From a virus, in the IMG/VR virus record IMGVR_UViG_3300028384_000549, positions 1-41,053 of that record: a DNA stretch of 41,053 nucleotides; one strand, written 5' to 3'. Position 1 is the first letter of the stretch; the number at the start of each line of letters is the position of its first letter. The notes under the pieces are model-generated. The model worked only from the letters and a program-made list of their open reading frames with translations. It made no database searches and had not been told where the DNA came from. Positions 15,891-24,378 of the stretch are shown in pieces. Made by a program: the position numbers and the translations under genes.

Positions 15891-17288
15891 ATGACCAAAC
15901 AGAGAAAAAAGCCTCTGATACTTTTACTATCAGATGATTTAAGGTTACATAGTGGTATCGCCACAATGTCAAAAGAGCTGGTACTACACACCGCTCATAA
16001 ATTCGATTGGTTGCAAGTGGGTGCGGCCGTAAAACATCCCGATGAAGGAAAGTTTTTTGATGTATCAGATGATATCAATAAAGAAGCAGGTATCACAGAT
16101 GCAAGTGTTAGAATCATACCATCGAGTGGTTATGGTAATCAACAGATGCTTCGGCAGATAATCACTACTGAAAACCCAGATGCAATCCTACACTTCACCG
16201 ACCCTCGCTTTTGGGGGTGGTTGTATTCTATGGAAGATGAGATTCGTAGACACATTCCAATTTTCTACTATAACATTTGGGATGATTTGCCAGACCCGAT
16301 GTGGAACGCACCCTTCTATGGAAGTTGTGATTTACTGATGGGTATCTCAAAACAAACGTATGGTATCAACAAACGTGTTATGGAAAAGTTTGGTATGGCA
16401 ATGGAAGATTGGCAGATTCGCTATGTACCACATGGTGTATCTGAACGATATAAACCAATCTCTGAAGATTCCGAAGAATACCAATCGGTATTGAATATGA
16501 AAAAATCATTGGGAATTGAAAATAAGAAATTTGTGATATTGTACAACAACAGAAATATCCGTAGAAAGAATCCTGGTGATGTAGTATTAGCATACAAAGA
16601 GTTTTGTGATACACTTACACCTGATGAGATTAAGGATGTAGTATTGTTGTTCCATACTCAGGAAGTAGACCCGAATGGTACTGATTTACCTGAGGTTATT
16701 AAGAATGTTTGTCCTGATTATGATGTGGTGTTCACCAATAGTAAATACTCAACTAATGACTTGAATTTGGTTTATAATCTTGCTGATGTTACAATTAATA
16801 TGGCATCTAATGAGGGATTTGGTTTGGCAACTTGTGAATCGGTAAACGCAGGTACACCAATCATTGTAAATGTAACTGGTGGTATGCAAGACCAATGTAA
16901 TTTTACAATCGATGGTAAATATATTACACCCGAACAATATGTTGAATTAGGTTCACTTCACAATCGTAAGAAACTACCTGAAAATCTAAGTTGGGGTAGT
17001 TGGGTAAATCCTATATGGCCATCGAATCGCTCATTACAAGGTTCACCAGCAACACCATACATTTTTGATGATAGATGTTCATACGAAGATGCTGCTAAAG
17101 CTATTAGACAGTGGTACGATACTCCAAAGGAACGTAGAATTGAATGTGGATTAGAAGGTTCTAAATGGATGAAATCAGAAGAAAGTGGAATGAGTGCTTC
17201 CCAAATGGGTAAACGTTTTGTTAAATGTATGGAAACCGCATTAGAAAAGTGGCAACCAATAAATGAAGTAGTATTATGGAAGATATAA
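15891..17288 (+). CDS. GT4-type glycosyltransferase
   Basis: A 465-residue GT-B enzyme. N-terminal half: PLILLLSDDLRLHSGIATMS, where the glycine-containing loop binds the acceptor. C-terminal half: KFVILYNNRNIRRKNPGD and the donor-site E-x7-E motif in ASNEGFGLATCESVNAGTP. A long acidic/aromatic insertion follows before the final helix. It transfers an unknown sugar. It opens the glycan island and overlaps the next glycosyltransferase by 13 bases, so the two probably act in sequence. Confidence 0.85.
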   Translation: MTKQRKKPLILLLSDDLRLHSGIATMSKELVLHTAHKFDWLQVGAAVKHPDEGKFFDVSDDINKEAGITDASVRIIPSSGYGNQQMLRQIITTENPDAILHFTDPRFWGWLYSMEDEIRRHIPIFYYNIWDDLPDPMWNAPFYGSCDLLMGISKQTYGINKRVMEKFGMAMEDWQIRYVPHGVSERYKPISEDSEEYQSVLNMKKSLGIENKKFVILYNNRNIRRKNPGDVVLAYKEFCDTLTPDEIKDVVLLFHTQEVDPNGTDLPEVIKNVCPDYDVVFTNSKYSTNDLNLVYNLADVTINMASNEGFGLATCESVNAGTPIIVNVTGGMQDQCNFTIDGKYITPEQYVELGSLHNRKKLPENLSWGSWVNPIWPSNRSLQGSPATPYIFDDRCSYEDAAKAIRQWYDTPKERRIECGLEGSKWMKSEESGMSASQMGKRFVKCMETALEKWQPINEVVLWKI

Positions 17289-18604
17289 AAAAGTTTTGTG
17301 TAGTAAGTTGTCCAATTTCCACTCGTAGTGGATATGGCGCAAGGAGTAGAGATTTTGTTAGAGCTCTAATTAAATCAAAGCCAGATTGGGATATCAAAAT
17401 CCTATCACAAAGATGGGGTGAAACCGCAATGGATGTTTTGGAGCCAGGCGCTGATGATGATTTGTTGAATAGAATTATATTCAAAAAAGAGAATAGAAAG
17501 CCAAATGTTTGGATTCAAATTACTGTACCAAATGAATTTCAACCCGTTGGGGATTACAACATTGGGGTAACTGCTGGTGTGGAAACCACAATCATGCCAC
17601 CTGCGTGTTTGGAAGGGATTAATCGAATGGATAAGGTTTTGGTATCATCTGAGTTTACTAAGAAGGTAATCGAAAGTACTACATTTGATAAGAAAGACCA
17701 GCAGACAAATCAAATGGTTGGACAATTAAAATGCACAACTCCAGTAGATGTTTTATTTGAAGGTATTGATATCAACATATATAATAATAAAGCTGAGTCT
17801 GAGGTGGGTATCAATGATGCACTAAAAGATGTTAAAGAACCATTTGCATTTTTGTTTGTTGGGCATTGGCTCAAAGGAGATTTTCAACAAGATAGAAAGA
17901 ATGTAGGTGGTTTGATTTGGACATTCTTAAACGCGTTTAAGAATAAAACAAAACAACCAGCTCTAATTCTAAAAACAAGTGGTGGTAGTACATCATTGGT
18001 AGATAGAGTTCGAATTAAAAAAATGATTGAACAGATTAAATCACAATGTGATTCTGCCAGATTACCAAACATCTACTTACTTCATGCCGATTTAACTGAT
18101 GAAGAAATGAACGCATTGTATAACCACCCGAAGGTTAAAGCACACGTTTCATTTACAAGAGGTGAGGGATTTGGTAGACCTTTGTTGGAAGCAACAATTA
18201 GTGGTAAACCAATGGTAGTATCGGCATGGTCGGGTCATACGGATTTCTTAAATCCTGAAATGGTAACTTTAGTTGGGGGTAATCTAACAAAAGTACATAA
18301 ATCGGCAGCAGATAAACAATTCTTATTAGAAGAGGCTGAGTGGTTTGAGATAGATTATGGTATTGCTGGTGGTGTTATGAAGGATATGTTTGATAATTAT
18401 AAGAAGTATTTGGAGAAGTCCAGAAAGCATAGACAATACACTAAAGATAGGTTTACATTTGAACATATGGTAACTCTATTGGGAACTCAACTTGAAGATG
18501 TTAACTCTAAACCACAAACTGTTGGATTGACATTACCAAAGTTGAAAAAGAAAGAAGAACCGAAAAAAGTAGAACTACCTAAATTAAAAAAGGTAACTGA
18601 GTAA
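17276..18604 (+). CDS. GT4-type glycosyltransferase
   Basis: A 442-residue GT-B enzyme. The N-terminal strand and loop are KFCVVSCPISTRSGYGARSR; the E-x7-E motif is in FTRGEGFGRPLLEATISGKP. The last 40 residues are a lysine/proline-rich tail (KLKKKEEPKKVELPKLKK) unlike the catalytic core, possibly an anchoring or interaction tail. ATG 17276 lies inside the end of the preceding glycosyltransferase, and its stop overlaps the next start (TAATG). Confidence 0.85.
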   Translation: MEDIKKFCVVSCPISTRSGYGARSRDFVRALIKSKPDWDIKILSQRWGETAMDVLEPGADDDLLNRIIFKKENRKPNVWIQITVPNEFQPVGDYNIGVTAGVETTIMPPACLEGINRMDKVLVSSEFTKKVIESTTFDKKDQQTNQMVGQLKCTTPVDVLFEGIDINIYNNKAESEVGINDALKDVKEPFAFLFVGHWLKGDFQQDRKNVGGLIWTFLNAFKNKTKQPALILKTSGGSTSLVDRVRIKKMIEQIKSQCDSARLPNIYLLHADLTDEEMNALYNHPKVKAHVSFTRGEGFGRPLLEATISGKPMVVSAWSGHTDFLNPEMVTLVGGNLTKVHKSAADKQFLLEEAEWFEIDYGIAGGVMKDMFDNYKKYLEKSRKHRQYTKDRFTFEHMVTLLGTQLEDVNSKPQTVGLTLPKLKKKEEPKKVELPKLKKVTE

Positions 18605-19125
18605 TGCCAGGATACTATAATACTCATTTGAGGAAAACATCAGACCCCACTCCAATTACGAAAAGTAAGATGGAGCGGGGTATGGTGGTTAAAATTAAGT
18701 ACAAAAAGGATACGGGTACAAAATTGTATCTCGTATTTGTACTACAACCAAAATGGCCCAATACCACCGACGGTAAGTTGCATGGGTTATCTTTAGATGC
18801 AGTAAGTCCATCCAAACTTCAGGAAATTTCAGAAATTTACAATGAGGTTATATCCAAATCATCAAAGGTTAAAAGATTAGATTTGGCTAAGATTCAAATT
18901 AATGAAGCATCTAAAGTGTTTTATACATCAGAAATCAAAACTGAAAAGCAATTGAAAGCAGCATATCGTACATTCAATCTATTGGACATCAAATCAATTC
19001 AAGCAGTAAACTACGATTGGGGTAGATACGATAAGGTAGCGGATAGAGATTCCAGAAGAAGGAAGATGGAAGAAGAAGCGGAACTCAGAAGATTGGAAGC
19101 TGAACAAAAGAAAAATCGTAACTAA
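18604..19125 (+). CDS. Conserved-looking phage protein, function unknown
   Basis: A 173-residue protein I do not recognise with certainty. It has a strand-rich N-terminal half (GMVVKIKYKKDTGTKLYLVF, then KLHGLSLDAVSPSKLQ) and a helical second half ending in a strongly charged helix (RRRKMEEEAELRRLEAEQKK), likely a coiled coil. The YRTF-NLLDIKSIQ stretch resembles recurring phage proteins near structural or replication genes. Coupled to the upstream glycosyltransferase by TAATG. No catalytic motif is visible. Confidence 0.55.
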   Translation: MPGYYNTHLRKTSDPTPITKSKMERGMVVKIKYKKDTGTKLYLVFVLQPKWPNTTDGKLHGLSLDAVSPSKLQEISEIYNEVISKSSKVKRLDLAKIQINEASKVFYTSEIKTEKQLKAAYRTFNLLDIKSIQAVNYDWGRYDKVADRDSRRRKMEEEAELRRLEAEQKKNRN

Positions 19126-19183
19126 CTGAGTATCAACACGTTGGTTATGATAGTGGAGCAGTAAGAAAAAAAGAAGGATAATG

Positions 19184-19215
19184 TTTGTTTAAATGAACAA
19201 TTTTTCGTATATTTG
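19184..19215 (+). promoter_or_regulatory. Bacteroidota-type promoter P5, consensus match
   Basis: TTTG at 19184-19187, 20-base spacer, TATATTTG at 19208-19215: an exact match to TTTG and TAnnTTTG. It lies in the 108-base gap before the sialic-acid operon, whose first ATG is at 19234. The rest of the gap (19126-19183) holds nothing I can identify. As the only exact copy, it may be the strongest host-type promoter in the window. Confidence 0.8.
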
Positions 19216-19233
19216 TTTTAATATAGATACATT

Positions 19234-19854
19234 ATGAAGATTAGTTACGCAGTTACAGTATGTAATGAGTTTGTAGAAATCCAAAAACTCATCCCCTTTC
19301 TTTTAGATAATAAGAGAGCTGGTGATGAAGTTGTCGTGTTATTCGACTCTAAGAATGGAACAAAATCCGTAGAAGATTATCTACGAAGTAAATCAGTAAA
19401 TGGTGGATTTTTATGGTTTCCATATGAGTTCGATGGACATTTTGCGGATATGAAAAATAAACTCACCGAAATGTGTAGTGGTGATTACATCTTTCAGATT
19501 GATGCAGATGAAATTCCACATGAAGTTTTGATGGAGAACTTACCCGCCATTCTAAAAGAGAACGCTATTGATGTAATCTTAGTACCCAGAGTGAATACGG
19601 TAGATGGGTTGACGCAAGAACACATCAATAAGTGGAGATGGAATGTAAATGAAAAAGGTTGGGTAAATTGGCCTGATATGCAATATCGTATCTACAAAAA
19701 ATCAGATGATATTAAGTGGGTAAATAAAGTACATGAGGTTTTGGAGGGATTCCAAACTTTATCACATTTACCAATGCAAGAAGAGCTAGCACTATATCAT
19801 CCAAAGGATATTGTTAGACAAGAGAAACAAAACGCATATTACGAAACGTTATGA
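19234..19854 (+). CDS. GT2-family (GT-A) glycosyltransferase
   Basis: A 206-residue inverting-type GT-A enzyme. It begins ISYAVTVCNEFVEIQKLI (the donor-binding strand and loop), has the metal-binding D-x-D as D90-A-D92 in FQIDADEIP, and an acceptor-side segment with KVHEVLEGF. It is short but complete for this family. First gene of the operon under promoter P5; its stop overlaps the dioxygenase start (ATGA). Confidence 0.85.
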   Translation: MKISYAVTVCNEFVEIQKLIPFLLDNKRAGDEVVVLFDSKNGTKSVEDYLRSKSVNGGFLWFPYEFDGHFADMKNKLTEMCSGDYIFQIDADEIPHEVLMENLPAILKENAIDVILVPRVNTVDGLTQEHINKWRWNVNEKGWVNWPDMQYRIYKKSDDIKWVNKVHEVLEGFQTLSHLPMQEELALYHPKDIVRQEKQNAYYETL

Positions 19855-20552
19855 AAAAAGAAATATTAGATAATTTAAAGTCAATAGGAATCTGTGTGGT
19901 TGAAGATTATTTTTCACCAGAGTTCTGTGATTCCGCCATCAAAGATATAGAAGATGGTTTGGTAACATATTCTGATAAGGTACAATCAGAAACGCATGAG
20001 GGAACTTCTGGAGATTTTAGATTGTTTAAAATGGAAAATCGTTACCAAAGTGCTAATGATTTCGCTAATGATTCCTTTTTATTAGATGTGGCATCAGAAT
20101 ACTATGGGTATCCGATGGTAAGTCATTTTGTATTAGGTGGTAAAGTACAACACAATCCGAATCAAATTACGAACAGTGGCGGTGGTTGGCATCGTGATAA
20201 CAGAGCCAAACAAATCAAAACTATAGTGTATTTATCTGATGTGGATGAACACAGCGGACCTTTTTCATTCTTACCTGGTTCTAATAATTACGATTTACCA
20301 ACTAGAGATGGAATCGGTAAAGCAACTCGATATGAAGATGATGTGGTAGACTCCTTTTGTACATCAAATAGTGTAGAACCATTCAAAGTAATCGGTAAGA
20401 AGGGGACTGTTGTTTTTGTAGATACATCACACATACATCGTGGATTGAACATTGAAGAAGGTGTTAGATATACACTAACAAATTATTATTTTGAGAACCA
20501 CCCCCAACGACTTCAAATGAGTGAAGATAAGTGGGGTAAATACTACATATAA
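19851..20552 (+). CDS. Phytanoyl-CoA dioxygenase (PhyH)-like Fe(II)/2-oxoglutarate oxygenase
   Basis: A 233-residue double-stranded beta-helix oxygenase. The iron triad is H114 and D116 in GGWHRDNRAK plus H196 in DTSHIHRG, and R206 is the probable 2-oxoglutarate-binding arginine. The family hydroxylates small molecules, lipids or sugars. Its place between two glycosyltransferases in the sialic-acid operon suggests hydroxylation of a sugar or acceptor, for example converting an N-acetyl to an N-glycolyl group, but no known enzyme of this family does that to my knowledge. Stop overlaps next start (TAATG). Confidence 0.8.
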   Translation: MKKEILDNLKSIGICVVEDYFSPEFCDSAIKDIEDGLVTYSDKVQSETHEGTSGDFRLFKMENRYQSANDFANDSFLLDVASEYYGYPMVSHFVLGGKVQHNPNQITNSGGGWHRDNRAKQIKTIVYLSDVDEHSGPFSFLPGSNNYDLPTRDGIGKATRYEDDVVDSFCTSNSVEPFKVIGKKGTVVFVDTSHIHRGLNIEEGVRYTLTNYYFENHPQRLQMSEDKWGKYYI

Positions 20553-21607
20553 TGGCACATATTTTTAAACAACCTGAAAATGGTAATAAAGGTATTGTAG
20601 TGTTTACCCATAAAGAGTGGCCGTGGTTGTTACAAAATGCGCAATCGGTACTTTCTGATTTAAAACAATATTTCTTTTTGGGATGGAATCAGGGTACATA
20701 CTTTGGGAACATTCAAATGCCAGATGTTGTTGATTTTGCTTTTACAAGTCCAAATTGTATTTCATTTCCAGATAATGGTAACACTCAGAGTATAGAATTA
20801 TTAGATAGAAACTTTATCAATTCTGAGTTTAGAGATTTGGGGATAGGGGATAGATACTTTGATTTCATTACTGTAGCGAGAACAATCAAACTAAAGAACT
20901 TACCAGCTTTTATGCGTGGAGTTAAGAATTTGTATAATAATGGTCACAACTACAAAACACTGTTAGTTATTCCTAAATCGGAAAACGAAACTCCTGAAAA
21001 GTACGATACTGATATTGTAGACTTATATAGAGATTTGTTCACCGAAGAAGAACGAAACAACATTACACTTCTTAGATTATCCAGTGAGCTTGGGTTTATG
21101 GGTATCTCTCCAGAAACACTTAATTGGTTGTACAATAATACAAAGGTATTGTACATAGGTTCTGATTCAGAGGGTGGTTGTAGGGTTGTACACGAAGCTC
21201 TTTTAGCGGGCTGTGATGTTGTATATTGGAAAGACCACAGAGGTCCACTAAAAGATTATTTGAACAATAATAATAGTGTTGCGTTTGATACATACGATAC
21301 TATAGATGTGGCTCTGAAGGAATCTATTGATAAGTACAAATATCACATTGGGAAGGGTACACAATACAATGAGCTGTTAAGCGAAACATTTCATATGGAA
21401 AAGTTAACCCCACATTTTGAAAAATTATACGATAGGCATAATCAGAAGTTTGATGGTAAGTTGATAAATTGTAACAAACTAGCCAACAGATTACCAGCAC
21501 ATCACCTAGATGTGCCGTGGTATGATGATGAGTTTCCAACGGCAGATATATTAAGTGTATCACGACTTACAAAATTTATAAATTATTTGAATGAACAACT
21601 ACATTGA
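20552..21607 (+). CDS. GT4-type glycosyltransferase
   Basis: A 351-residue protein whose C-terminal half has a clear GT-B donor site: YIGSDSEGGCRVVHEALLAG, with E-x7-E. The N-terminal half is less typical (GIVVFTHKEWPWLLQNAQSV). The C-terminal tail from about residue 300 contains HHLDVPWYDDEFPT and may be a separate small domain. It overlaps neuB by 17 bases. Confidence 0.75.
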   Translation: MAHIFKQPENGNKGIVVFTHKEWPWLLQNAQSVLSDLKQYFFLGWNQGTYFGNIQMPDVVDFAFTSPNCISFPDNGNTQSIELLDRNFINSEFRDLGIGDRYFDFITVARTIKLKNLPAFMRGVKNLYNNGHNYKTLLVIPKSENETPEKYDTDIVDLYRDLFTEEERNNITLLRLSSELGFMGISPETLNWLYNNTKVLYIGSDSEGGCRVVHEALLAGCDVVYWKDHRGPLKDYLNNNNSVAFDTYDTIDVALKESIDKYKYHIGKGTQYNELLSETFHMEKLTPHFEKLYDRHNQKFDGKLINCNKLANRLPAHHLDVPWYDDEFPTADILSVSRLTKFINYLNEQLH

Positions 21608-22631
21608 AATAGCAGGACGTAAGATTGGTTTGGATTACAAACCATTGGTTATAGCTGAAATTGGTATCAATCACAATGGTGATTTATCCATAGCTAAGGA
21701 AATGGTAGATGCTGCATATGAGAGCGGTGCGGAAGTAATCAAACATCAAACTCATATTGTTGGGGATGAAATGTCCTCTGAAGCAAAGAACACAATACCA
21801 GGCAATGCTACAGATTCCATATATGATATTATGGAACGTTGTGCGTTGAACGAATCCGATGAACTTGAACTTATGAGATATGTTGAGAGTAAGGGTATGA
21901 TATTTATATCCACACCCTTCTCCAGAGCAGCAGCAGATAGGTTAGAATCATTCGGAGTATCGGCATATAAGATTGGTTCTGGTGAATGTAACAACTACCC
22001 ATTGATAGAACATATATGTAAGTTTGGTAAACCCATCATACTATCAACGGGTATGAATACCATTGAATCTATCAGACCCTCAGTTGATTTAATGAAAAAG
22101 TACAACATTCCATATGTTTTACTACATTGTACAAATCTATATCCGACGCCATTTGAGTTGGTTAGATTGGGCGGTATGCAGGAATTACAAGACCACTTTC
22201 CAAATGCTGTGGTTGGATTATCAGACCATACAATCAATAACAATGCGTGTTTAGCCGCAACGGCACTTGGGGCTTGTGTTCTTGAGAGACACTTTGTTGA
22301 TACAAAGAAGAGAGTTGGGCCAGATATCCTATGTTCTATGGATAAAGATGAGTTAAAAGATTTGATTCAATCTTCAAATGAAATATCTATGATGCGTGGT
22401 GGTAGTAAGGGCCCTGCCGTAGAAGAGCAAGTTACAATGGATTTTGCATTCGCAACAGTTGTTACAATTGATGATATCAAAGAGGGTGATATACTTACGA
22501 TGGAGAATCTGTGGGTTAAACGACCCGGTACAGGTGAGATAAAGGCAAAGGATTACCATCAATTGTTGGGTAAGGTTGTAAATACGAATATAGCTAAAGA
22601 TACACATTTAGAATGGAATATGATTCAATAA
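21591..22631 (+). CDS. neuB: N-acetylneuraminate synthase NeuB
   Basis: A 346-residue enzyme that condenses N-acetylmannosamine with phosphoenolpyruvate to sialic acid. The TIM barrel has IAEIGINHNGD at 21-31, VIKHQTH, FISTPFS, YKIGSGE and GLSDHT. The last 60 residues form the SAF (antifreeze-like) domain with VKRPGTGE that closes the active site in NeuB. Length and domain order are normal. LegI and PseI belong to the same family; the absence of legionaminic or pseudaminic precursor genes beside it favours sialic acid. Confidence 0.92.
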   Translation: MNNYIEIAGRKIGLDYKPLVIAEIGINHNGDLSIAKEMVDAAYESGAEVIKHQTHIVGDEMSSEAKNTIPGNATDSIYDIMERCALNESDELELMRYVESKGMIFISTPFSRAAADRLESFGVSAYKIGSGECNNYPLIEHICKFGKPIILSTGMNTIESIRPSVDLMKKYNIPYVLLHCTNLYPTPFELVRLGGMQELQDHFPNAVVGLSDHTINNNACLAATALGACVLERHFVDTKKRVGPDILCSMDKDELKDLIQSSNEISMMRGGSKGPAVEEQVTMDFAFATVVTIDDIKEGDILTMENLWVKRPGTGEIKAKDYHQLLGKVVNTNIAKDTHLEWNMIQ

Positions 22632-23752
22632 AAAATATTGTATTTGTAACTGGAACTCGTGCGGATTTTGGTAAGTTGAAATCTCTAATAAAAATTTTGG
22701 AGAAAAATCCAAAATTCAACACAAAGGTGTTTGTAACGGGAATGCATACAAATCCAAGGTATGGGTTGACTTCGTTGGAGGTTAGAAAAAATAACATTCA
22801 AAACATATTTGAATATATCAACCACACTAACGAAACTCCAATGGATATGATTATGTCCAAAACCATAGAGGGGTTTTCAGATTATTTGAAGAGAGAAAAC
22901 AACGAAGTTGACTTGATTGTAGTACATGGTGATAGGGTAGAAGCATTGGCGTGTTCTATAGTTGGCAGTTTGAACAACATATTGGTAGCTCACATTGAGG
23001 GTGGTGAGGTATCGGGTACTATAGATGAACTTATTAGACATTCTGTTACAAAAATGAGCCATGCCCATTTTGTATCAAACGATGATGCAAAGAACAGAAT
23101 CGTTCAGTTAGGTGAAAACCCAGATGATGTGTGGGTTATTGGTTCTCCTGATTTGGATTATATGACTCCTGATAAAATGGTAGATGTCGATACAGCTAAA
23201 AGATACTATGATATACCATATGAGAATTATGGAATATCACTGTTCCATCCAGTAACAACCGAACATCAGAATATGAAGAGATATACAAAGCAATACTTTG
23301 AAGCACTTTGTAAATCAGATTTAAACTATGTGGTAGTTTATCCAAACAACGATTTAGGTTCAAATTACATTATCGATGAAATCTCAAAATTAAATTCTGA
23401 TAAGTTCAAAGTTGTGAAATCTTTAAGGTTTGAGTACTTCCTATCACTACTAAAGAACTCAGATTTTATGATTGGAAACTCATCTGCTGGTATTCGTGAG
23501 GCTCCCTTTTTTGGTGTACCAACGATTGATGTGGGAACTAGACAAAGTAATCGTTCATTAGATGATTCGGTGTTCAACTGTGGGTATGATGTAGATGAAA
23601 TATTAGAATGTCTGTTTACCAACAAAGATAAGAGGTTCTCAGATAATCAGCAAAACTTTGGTGATGGTAGAAGTGATATTCGATTTGAATCAATTCTTAT
23701 GGATGGTCGTATATTTGATATCCCAAAACAAAAAGTATTCAATAAGGTATGA
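22613..23752 (+). CDS. neuC: UDP-N-acetylglucosamine 2-epimerase (hydrolysing) NeuC
   Basis: A 379-residue epimerase that converts UDP-GlcNAc to ManNAc and UDP, the first step of bacterial sialic acid synthesis. Landmarks are VTGTRADFGKLKSLI at the N-terminus, VVHGDRVEALA near residue 103, HIEGGEVSGTIDELIRH near 125, and GNSSAGIREAPFFGVP near 287. It overlaps neuB by 19 bases and neuA by 4. A hydrolysing epimerase next to neuB, rather than a non-hydrolysing WecB, fits this route. Confidence 0.9.
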   Translation: MEYDSIKNIVFVTGTRADFGKLKSLIKILEKNPKFNTKVFVTGMHTNPRYGLTSLEVRKNNIQNIFEYINHTNETPMDMIMSKTIEGFSDYLKRENNEVDLIVVHGDRVEALACSIVGSLNNILVAHIEGGEVSGTIDELIRHSVTKMSHAHFVSNDDAKNRIVQLGENPDDVWVIGSPDLDYMTPDKMVDVDTAKRYYDIPYENYGISLFHPVTTEHQNMKRYTKQYFEALCKSDLNYVVVYPNNDLGSNYIIDEISKLNSDKFKVVKSLRFEYFLSLLKNSDFMIGNSSAGIREAPFFGVPTIDVGTRQSNRSLDDSVFNCGYDVDEILECLFTNKDKRFSDNQQNFGDGRSDIRFESILMDGRIFDIPKQKVFNKV

Positions 23753-24378
23753 TTAGAGTATTGATTCCAGCAAGAGGTGGTAGTAAACGTATTCCAAATA
23801 AAAATCTACTAAAGGTAGATGGACATAGTTTGGTCGGCCGTGCCATAATGGTTGGTAAGAAAATTACCGATAATGTTTGGGTAAGTACGGATTCTGATAA
23901 GATAAAATTAGAATCTTTCAAATATAATTCGTATATTCACAACAGAAAGAATGAACATGCTACTGACCACTCACCAACGATAGATACAATACTGGATTTC
24001 TTATCTGAGTATAAAGATACAACCACATTGGTACTACTACAGTGTACTACACCATTTACAAACTATGAAGATGTTCTCAGAGGGATACGTGAAGTGCAAA
24101 GTGGTGAATATAATAGTGCTGTATCCGTATTTGGTGAGCGGTGTTTTTATTGGAGTGGTGATAATCAACCACAATATGATACAAAAAACAGAACCAGAAC
24201 GCAAGATATGAATCCTTACTATAAAGAAACAGGTGGGTTCTATGTGATTAATGTGAGTGAGTTTTTAAAGAACCCCATAGTAACTACAGAACCAACAAAG
24301 CTCATAGATGTATCGTTGAAGAGTAGTTTTGATATAGATACATTCGAAGAATACGAACTAATAAAAGAGATGAAATGA
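23749..24378 (+). CDS. neuA: CMP-sialic acid synthetase NeuA
   Basis: A 209-residue cytidylyltransferase that activates sialic acid with CTP. The nucleotide-binding start IPARGGSKRIPNKN, STDSDK near residue 45, LLQCTTPF near 85 and the C-terminal SFDIDTFEEYE are all characteristic. It is a single-domain form without the esterase tail of E. coli NeuA. With NeuC and NeuB it completes the route from UDP-GlcNAc to CMP-sialic acid, and the next gene is a sialyltransferase. Confidence 0.9.
   Translation: MIRVLIPARGGSKRIPNKNLLKVDGHSLVGRAIMVGKKITDNVWVSTDSDKIKLESFKYNSYIHNRKNEHATDHSPTIDTILDFLSEYKDTTTLVLLQCTTPFTNYEDVLRGIREVQSGEYNSAVSVFGERCFYWSGDNQPQYDTKNRTRTQDMNPYYKETGGFYVINVSEFLKNPIVTTEPTKLIDVSLKSSFDIDTFEEYELIKEMK

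Noticed and set aside
19126-19183. Coding-like remnant (reads EYQHVGYDSGAVRKKEG in one frame) after the 173-residue protein
   Set aside because: It has no start codon and no clear tie to the upstream frame; too short to call. It might be debris of an earlier gene end.
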